From assembly GCA_030645645.1 (NCBI GenBank), contig JAUSNC010000003.1, forward strand, positions 1-9,258: a stretch of DNA of 9,258 nt. Reading direction: 5' to 3'. The translations under genes were made by a program, and so were the position numbers. Of this stretch, positions 5,898 through 9,258 are shown piece after piece. Position 1 is the first letter of the stretch, and each line of letters opens with the position of its first letter. Source of the DNA: Candidatus Parcubacteria bacterium (GTDB lineage Bacteria > Patescibacteriota > Minisyncoccia > Minisyncoccales > UBA6532). Under the pieces are notes generated by a model that did not search any database, was not told the origin of the DNA, and was given only the letters and a program-made list of their open reading frames with translations.

Positions 5898-6032
5898 TTA
5901 GACTGTCAAACTACGTCTTTTTTTTGCTCTCCTTCTGGCTAAAACCTTTCTGCCGTTCTTTGTTCCTTTCCTTTTTCTAAAGCCGTGCGTTCGCTTTCTT
6001 TTTAATTTTTTCGGTTTATAGGTAAAACTCAT
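5898..6032 (-). CDS. rpmH: Large ribosomal subunit protein bL34
   Basis: This 44-residue, extremely basic protein is coded from ATG at 6030-6032 to TAA at 5898-5900. It begins MSFTYKPKKLKRKRTHGFRK and continues with TKNGRKVLARRRAKKRR, the L34 pattern (TYQP...KRKRTHGFR.RM.T..GR.VL..RR.KGR). L34 is a small 23S rRNA-binding protein of the 50S subunit. The final residues SLTV differ from the common ending KLSA. The length of 44 is standard. It is the first gene of the rpmH-rnpA-yidD-yidC-khpB operon and is divergent from dnaA, the most conserved arrangement around bacterial origins. The predicted leader is only about 12 nt, with no Shine-Dalgarno sequence. Confidence 0.96.
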   Translation of the reverse strand: MSFTYKPKKLKRKRTHGFRKRKGTKNGRKVLARRRAKKRRSLTV

Positions 6033-6050
6033 ATTAGTCTGATATTTTTA

Positions 6051-6079
6051 AATTTACCAAAAATTGGCAACCTAGTCAA
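6051..6079 (-). promoter_or_regulatory. Promoter of the rpmH operon
   Basis: On the minus strand TTGACT (6074-6079, five of six) and TAAATT (6051-6056, four of six) are 17 bp apart. Transcription would start near 6044, about 12 nt before the rpmH ATG. The spacer contains the palindrome CCAAAAATTGG (6057-6067), next to the -10 box. Confidence 0.5.
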
Positions 6080-6106
6080 TTAGATTAAGATAAAAGCAGA
6101 AATTTA

Positions 6107-6137
6107 TTATTCACACTCTTTCCCCATATTTTCAACA
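6107..6137 (+). promoter_or_regulatory. Two DnaA-box-like sites upstream of dnaA
   Basis: TTATTCACA (6107-6115) differs from the consensus TTATCCACA at one base. TTTTCAACA (6129-6137) differs at two. They point the same way and their starts are 22 bp apart, about two helical turns. They lie between the rpmH and dnaA promoters, the usual place for DnaA autoregulation or origin boxes. The second site is weak on its own. Confidence 0.45.
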
Positions 6138-6190
6138 TGTAAAACTCCTTTGAGCGTATTTTTTAGTATATTTGACAAAAAATATGGGGA
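6121..6190. repeat. Perfect 12-bp inverted repeat flanking and entering the dnaA promoter
   Basis: TCCCCATATTTT (6121-6132) is the exact reverse complement of AAAATATGGGGA (6179-6190). The right arm fills most of the spacer between the -35 and -10 of dnaA. The left arm overlaps the second DnaA-box-like site. The arms are 46 bp apart, too far for a simple operator half-site pair but suited to DNA looping or two binding sites. Confidence 0.7.
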
Positions 6191-6199
6191 GCAGATAAT
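6172..6199 (+). promoter_or_regulatory. dnaA promoter
   Basis: A perfect TTGACA (6172-6177) is followed after 16 bp by GATAAT (6194-6199, five of six). Transcription would start near 6206, giving a leader of about 25 nt before the ATG at 6231. This position rules out the upstream in-frame starts (TTG 6150, ATG 6198), which would not be transcribed from it. Confidence 0.75.
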
Positions 6200-6230
6200 G
6201 ATTGTTAGATACTTACTTTATTTAAACTCT

Positions 6231-7589
6231 ATGAATGAGGAAGAAATCTGGCAATCTGTACTTGCTCAGATACAGTTTCATATTTCCCCGGCTAATTTTG
6301 CAACTTGGTTTAAAAACACTTCCGTATTATCAAGAAAAGACGGGCTTGTTTTAATTTCGGTACCTAATAATTTTTCAAAAGAATGGATGGAAAATAAATA
6401 TAACAAGCTTATTTTAGAAATTATTAAAAGTTTGGATCAAGGAGTGCGGGAAATAAAATATATAACAGGTAGCCATAACCAAAAAACAAAAGAAATGGCA
6501 CCGTCACCTATCGCTGTCTTAGTGGAGCCTGAACAATTAGAATTTCAGGAACTTCAAGTAGATAAAGACACTAATTTAAATCCTCGTTACGGTTTTGATA
6601 ATTTTATAGTAGGACCTTTTAATGAACTTCCTTTTGCCGCAGCTATGGCTATCACAAAGAGTCCTGGATCTGTTTATAACCCTTTATTTGTTTATGGGGG
6701 AGTGGGATTGGGTAAAACTCACCTTTTACAGGCGATAGGCAACCAGATAATCAAAGACTTACCGGATAAGAGAATAAAATACCTTTCTTCAGAGAAACTG
6801 ACATCTAGTATAGTTAACGCAATTAAAAACCGGGCAATAGACAGTTTGAAAAATTTATACAAAACAATTGATGTTTTGATAGTTGATGATATCCAATTCC
6901 TTGCCGGGAAAGAAAAAACTCAGGAGGAATTTTTCCATATTTTTAATGCCCTTTATGAAAAGAATAAACAAATTATCCTTTCCTCCGACAGGCCCCCAAA
7001 AGCCATTCCGGCCTTGGAGGAAAGATTAAAATCCCGTTTTGAAGGAGGAATGATTGCGGATATTAGTTTCCCTGATTATGAAACGCGCCTCGCTATTCTT
7101 AAAACAAAAGCTCAAGAAAAAGGCATTTCGGTGTCAGATGAAATTATTGAATATATTGCGGTTAATATCCAAAGAAACGTAAGGGAGTTAGAAGGAGCGC
7201 TAAATAGACTGTCGGCACACCAAAAAATGACAGGAAAAACAATAAATCTGGCTATAACTCAGGCTTTATTAAAAAATATAATAAAAAACCCCACAAAAAT
7301 CACGAGTTTTAAAAAGATTATTAAAACAGTGGCTGAATTTTATGATTTAAAAGAGGAGGAAATTTTATGTGACTCTCGGAAAAAGGAGATCGTAAAACCC
7401 CGCCAGATTGCAATGTTTTTATTAAGAACAGAATTAAAAAATTCCTTTCCTTTTATTGGTAGAAAATTCCGGGGAAAAGACCATACAACTGCAATATATT
7501 CCTGTAATAAAGTTTCTATTGAAGTGGAGAAAAACGAAAATTTTGCGGGTGAAATAGAGTTAATAAAGCAAAGAATTTACAATATTTAG
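6231..7589 (+). CDS. dnaA: Chromosomal replication initiator DnaA
   Basis: This 452-residue protein has all four DnaA domains. Domain I is at about 1-80 (EEIWQSVLAQIQFHISPANF). A short acidic linker lies at about 85-115. The AAA+ domain carries Walker A GGVGLGKT at 156-163, Walker B VLIVDD at 215-220, the sensor I segment ILSSDRPP, and box VII with Arg269 in LKSRFEGG; sensor II lies in NVRELEGALNRL. Domain IV binds DNA through RQIAMFLLRTEL and the signature GKDHTT (415-420), where the usual Arg of GRDHTT is Lys416. DnaA-ATP binds DnaA boxes and melts the origin. The frame is open back to a TTG at 6150, but the extra 27 residues are not DnaA-like and the promoter lies inside them, so ATG 6231 is chosen. 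No Shine-Dalgarno sequence precedes it. Confidence 0.97.
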   Translation: MNEEEIWQSVLAQIQFHISPANFATWFKNTSVLSRKDGLVLISVPNNFSKEWMENKYNKLILEIIKSLDQGVREIKYITGSHNQKTKEMAPSPIAVLVEPEQLEFQELQVDKDTNLNPRYGFDNFIVGPFNELPFAAAMAITKSPGSVYNPLFVYGGVGLGKTHLLQAIGNQIIKDLPDKRIKYLSSEKLTSSIVNAIKNRAIDSLKNLYKTIDVLIVDDIQFLAGKEKTQEEFFHIFNALYEKNKQIILSSDRPPKAIPALEERLKSRFEGGMIADISFPDYETRLAILKTKAQEKGISVSDEIIEYIAVNIQRNVRELEGALNRLSAHQKMTGKTINLAITQALLKNIIKNPTKITSFKKIIKTVAEFYDLKEEEILCDSRKKEIVKPRQIAMFLLRTELKNSFPFIGRKFRGKDHTTAIYSCNKVSIEVEKNENFAGEIELIKQRIYNI

Positions 7590-7601
7590 GTGTTAGAATA
7601 T

Positions 7602-7610
7602 TGTTAATAA
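7602..7610 (-). promoter_or_regulatory. DnaA-box-like site (weak)
   Basis: The minus strand reads TTATTAACA, two changes from TTATCCACA. It lies just after the dnaA stop and faces the site at 7739-7747. In AT-rich DNA this match alone is weak. Confidence 0.3.
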
Positions 7611-7622
7611 AGATAAGAGGAA

Positions 7623-7639
7623 TATATTAATTTAATATA
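7623..7639. repeat. 17-bp AT palindrome
   Basis: TATATTAA-T-TTAATATA has perfect 8-bp arms around one central T. All bases are A or T, so it would melt easily; it may be part of the unwinding element or chance in a very AT-rich stretch. Confidence 0.5.
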
Positions 7640-7669
7640 GAAAAAGGGTTTATTATAATAAGGATAAGT

Positions 7670-7700
7670 TTAATAAAATTTTAGCACCTTATTTTATTAA
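7670..7700. repeat. Inverted repeat with 10-bp arms in the dnaA-dnaN spacer
   Basis: TTAATAAAAT (7670-7679) and ATTTTATTAA (7691-7700) are exact reverse complements around an 11-base centre containing TAGCACC. The arms are pure A/T, so as an RNA hairpin it would be a weak dnaA terminator. Its centre coincides with the G-to-C composition switch. The right arm is also part of the first direct repeat. Confidence 0.55.
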
Positions 7701-7780
7701 TCTTTAATTCCCTTTCCTTTAAACTCTCTTTCCTTATTTTATCAACAATATATTAACAGTTATTAGCTTTATTTTATTAA
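7687..7780 (+). repeat. Three direct copies of a TTATTTTATYAA repeat
   Basis: Copies are CCTTATTTTATTAA (7687-7700), CCTTATTTTATCAA (7732-7745) and GCTTTATTTTATTAA (7766-7780). Starts are about 45 and 34-35 bp apart. The second copy runs into the DnaA-box-like TTATCAACA. The pattern looks like iterated protein-binding or unwinding elements, but AT-richness raises the chance rate. Confidence 0.45.
7739..7747 (+). promoter_or_regulatory. DnaA-box-like site
   Basis: TTATCAACA differs from the consensus TTATCCACA at one base. It lies within the second direct repeat of the dnaA-dnaN spacer, about 70 bp before dnaN. Confidence 0.45.
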
Positions 7781-7792
7781 AATTAACCTATA

Positions 7793-7798
7793 TATAAT
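7793..7798 (+). promoter_or_regulatory. -10 box of a dnaN promoter
   Basis: A perfect TATAAT lies 16 bp before the dnaN ATG. No good -35 is present at 16-18 bp; the region upstream is A/T-rich and could act as an UP-like element. Transcription would begin near 7805, leaving a leader of about 10 nt. Confidence 0.5.
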
Positions 7799-7814
7799 AA
7801 CGTAATAATAAATT

Positions 7815-8942
7815 ATGAAAGTAATATTATTAAAAGACAACTTTAAGAAAGGTTTAAGTATTGTAGAAAAAATAGTTGGTAAAAATTTAAATTTACCAAT
7901 TTTAAATAATGTTTTAATTGCCGCTGAAAAAAACTTCCTTGGTTTAAGTACTACGGATTTAGAAATTGCAATAAGGTATTGGATTTTAGTAAAAACAGAA
8001 GAAGAAGGGAAAATAACAATACCGGCAAAACTACTTTCCAGTTTGGTTAATTTTATTTCCGATGAAAAAATAACTTTGGAAATAAAAAATCAAATATTAC
8101 AAATCCAGCATAAAGAAAATATAAATCAGATTAACGGTCTTTCTTCAGAGGAATTTCCTATAATTCCTAAAATAGAAAGAAAAAACAGTATTGAGGTTAA
8201 TAGTATTCCTTTTTGCCAGGGTTTAGCACAAGTAATAGATTTTTGCGCGCAAACCCAAATAAGGCCAGAAATATCCGGTATTTATTTTAATATCCAAAAA
8301 GATAAAATTTCATTAGCGGCTACAGATTCTTTCAGATTAGCGGAAAAAATAATTTTATTTGGAAAACAGATTATAGAAAATCAAGAATCTTCTTTTATTC
8401 TTCCCCAAAAAGCCGCTAGAGAATTAATTAATATTTTTTCTGCCGGAGATCAAAAAATAAAAATATTTTTCTCAAATAACCAAGTAATGTTTGAATATCC
8501 TTTAACTGAAGTTGATCATCCGCAAGTTCAGGTAATAAGCCGTTTAATTGACGGGCAATACCCAAACTATATAGAAATAATACCAACTAAATATGAAACA
8601 GAAATAGTTGTACAAAAAGAAGAATTTTTAAATCAAATAAAAGCAGCAAGTCTATTTTCTGGAAAAACAAATGAAATCCAAATTAAAACAAATATTAAAA
8701 AAGAAGGCATAGAAATTCTTTCCCAAAATACCGATATTGGAGAAAATAAATCTTTTATGCCTTGTAAAATAGAAGGCAAGGAAGCGGTAATATCCTTTAA
8801 TTATAGATTTCTAATAGACGGATTAATAAATATGAAAAGCCAGGAAATTAATCTTCTTTTAAGCGGAGAAGAAGGGCCTGCGGTGTTAAAACCTATTGGA
8901 GACGCCACTTATACTTATGTTGTTATGCCGATAAAAAAATAA
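7815..8942 (+). CDS. dnaN: DNA polymerase III sliding clamp (beta subunit)
   Basis: This 375-residue protein has the usual beta-clamp length and its three repeated domains (about 1-120, 121-250, 251-375). Hallmarks are LPILNNVL at 27-34, TTDLEIAI (46-53), ISGIYFN at 153-159, AATDSFRLAEK at 168-178, RLIDGQYPNY at 243-252, FNYRFLIDGL at 328-337, and the end GPAVLKPIG...VVMPIKK. Two copies form a ring on DNA that tethers the polymerase and other repair proteins. A short segment TEVDHPQVQVIS (231-242) precedes RLIDGQYP; as far as I recall such an insertion is common in CPR clamps. The gene follows dnaA with its own -10 box. It is not followed by recF, but by a converging gene. Base composition is more AT-rich than the virB4 region. 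Confidence 0.97.
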   Translation: MKVILLKDNFKKGLSIVEKIVGKNLNLPILNNVLIAAEKNFLGLSTTDLEIAIRYWILVKTEEEGKITIPAKLLSSLVNFISDEKITLEIKNQILQIQHKENINQINGLSSEEFPIIPKIERKNSIEVNSIPFCQGLAQVIDFCAQTQIRPEISGIYFNIQKDKISLAATDSFRLAEKIILFGKQIIENQESSFILPQKAARELINIFSAGDQKIKIFFSNNQVMFEYPLTEVDHPQVQVISRLIDGQYPNYIEIIPTKYETEIVVQKEEFLNQIKAASLFSGKTNEIQIKTNIKKEGIEILSQNTDIGENKSFMPCKIEGKEAVISFNYRFLIDGLINMKSQEINLLLSGEEGPAVLKPIGDATYTYVVMPIKK

Positions 8943-8955
8943 TCAGACAATCTAA

Positions 8956-9258
8956 TTAAAAATTTAAAGTTGTGGAAAAAAGCTGGTTTAAAAGAAGCCA
9001 GTTTTTAATTCCAAATTCCCAATTTTCATATTGAGGATCATCCTCCGGACTTAAAGGGGTATCCCCTAAAGGATCTGTTTTTTTAATATAATTAAGAATA
9101 CTATGAGGGTCGTCAAGATTTATAATCCCATCAATTATATCTTTGCCAGTAATAAGAAGTTCCGGTTTTTCAAAAGTTTGTTTTGGGTATTTAATTAAGG
9201 CTTTTTCAAGAAAACGATGCCAAATTGGGCCCGCCAAAACTACCCCCGGCTCTTTTAA
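8956..9258 (-). CDS. C-terminal end of a penicillin-binding protein (partial, 5' end outside window)
   Basis: The minus-strand frame is open from the window edge to a TAA at 8956-8958 and encodes 100 residues. It begins LKEPGVVLAGPIWHRFLEKAL, whose AGPIWHRF matches the (A)APIW..FM segment that closes the transpeptidase domain of class A penicillin-binding proteins. The remainder, with YPKQTFEKPE and then LDDPHSILNYIKK, DPLG and DDPQYENWE, is the extracytoplasmic C-terminal extension seen, as far as I recall, in CPR PBPs. Such proteins polymerise and cross-link peptidoglycan. The TTG at 9235-9237 is an internal Leu codon, not the start. Catalytic motifs (SxxK, SxN, KTG) lie outside the window, so activity and class are inferred. 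Its 3' end contains the dnaN terminator. Confidence 0.8.
   Translation of the reverse strand, partial: LKEPGVVLAGPIWHRFLEKALIKYPKQTFEKPELLITGKDIIDGIINLDDPHSILNYIKKTDPLGDTPLSPEDDPQYENWEFGIKNWLLLNQLFSTTLNF
8978..9006 (+). terminator. dnaN terminator, embedded in the converging PBP gene
   Basis: The arms 8978-8989 and 8995-9006 form a 12-bp stem with two G-T pairs (core CTGGTTT/AAGCCAG) and a 5-base loop. The plus strand ends in TTTTT (9002-9006). It begins 36 bases after the dnaN stop. The hairpin lies wholly inside the last codons of the minus-strand PBP gene. Confidence 0.7.

Larger units (their letters stand above)
7590..7814. other. Candidate replication origin / unwinding region between dnaA and dnaN
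   Basis: These 225 bp hold no gene and contain about 18% G+C, well below the flanking genes. They contain a 17-bp AT palindrome, an inverted repeat with 10-bp arms, three copies of a 14-15-bp AT repeat, two DnaA-box-like sites and the dnaN -10 box. From 7591 to 7680 the plus strand has 14 G and no C; from 7681 to 7760 it has 17 C and 2 G. The dnaA-dnaN spacer is a common origin site in bacteria. The DnaA boxes are poor, so the call is tentative; the rpmH-dnaA gap is the alternative or a second half of a bipartite origin. Confidence 0.5.

Noticed and set aside
5627..5980. Plus-strand open frame of 117 codons opposite rnpA/rpmH
   Set aside because: It is antisense to two certain genes. Its Leu/Phe/Ser/Arg-rich translation is the mirror of Lys/Arg-rich coding sequence.
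6150..6230. Upstream extension of dnaA from TTG 6150 or ATG 6198
   Set aside because: The extra residues do not resemble DnaA domain I, and the dnaA promoter (6172-6199) lies within them, so they would not be transcribed from it.
9235..9237. Start of a separate small gene at TTG 9235-9237 on the minus strand
   Set aside because: The frame stays open to the window edge and the upstream residues continue the PBP-like sequence (LKEPGVVLAGPIW), so this is an internal Leu codon.
1..9258. Alternative genetic code with TGA read as Gly
   Set aside because: prgI and the 220-aa gene end in TGA at the expected family ends, the first in an ATGA overlap, so TGA acts as stop.
1..9258. CRISPR array, insertion sequence, tRNA or rRNA
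   Set aside because: No regularly spaced repeats, transposase-like frame, cloverleaf or rRNA-like stretch was found on either strand by eye.

Overview
The window reads as the replication-origin neighbourhood of a small, AT-rich bacterial genome, most likely a member of the Candidate Phyla Radiation (Patescibacteria), perhaps Parcubacteria. The reasons are the classic rpmH-rnpA-yidD-yidC-jag block running away from dnaA-dnaN, short versions of several housekeeping proteins, a PrgI/VirB4 gene cassette of a kind common in these genomes, and start codons that almost all lack a Shine-Dalgarno sequence. TGA is used as a normal stop (prgI and the 220-residue gene both end in TGA), which argues against the code-25 lineages Gracilibacteria and Absconditabacteria. 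The phylum call rests on protein style and gene order, not on a marker tree.

Layout, left to right. (1) Positions 1-3970: the tail of an unidentified charged protein; a lone minus-strand coiled-coil gene (209-544); then a plus-strand cassette of a 156-residue helical protein, a PrgI-like two-helix membrane protein, a 220-residue TraC-like protein and a 591-residue VirB4-family ATPase. This looks like the energising core of a type IV secretion or conjugation-like machine. (2) A strong, probably bidirectional terminator (4019-4049) separates it from (3) the minus-strand operon rpmH-rnpA-yidD-yidC-khpB/jag (4059-6032), which covers ribosomal protein L34, the RNase P protein, membrane protein insertion, and a KH/R3H RNA-binding protein. 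(4) The rpmH-dnaA divergent region (6033-6230) holds facing promoters, two DnaA-box-like sites and a perfect 12-bp inverted repeat. (5) dnaA (start reassigned to 6231) and dnaN follow on the plus strand, separated by 225 bp at about 18% G+C. This spacer has palindromes, a three-copy repeat and a sharp local strand-composition switch. (6) dnaN converges on the C-terminal end of a penicillin-binding protein gene that runs off the window.

The most notable features are regulatory. No start codon in the window has a convincing Shine-Dalgarno sequence, and most recognisable promoters predict leaders of only about 7-12 nt. The dnaA promoter carries one arm of an inverted repeat in its spacer. The candidate origin is divided between two intergenic regions, of which the dnaA-dnaN spacer has the stronger structure. 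No mobile element, CRISPR array, tRNA or rRNA was seen. No gene-free stretch exceeds 300 bases.
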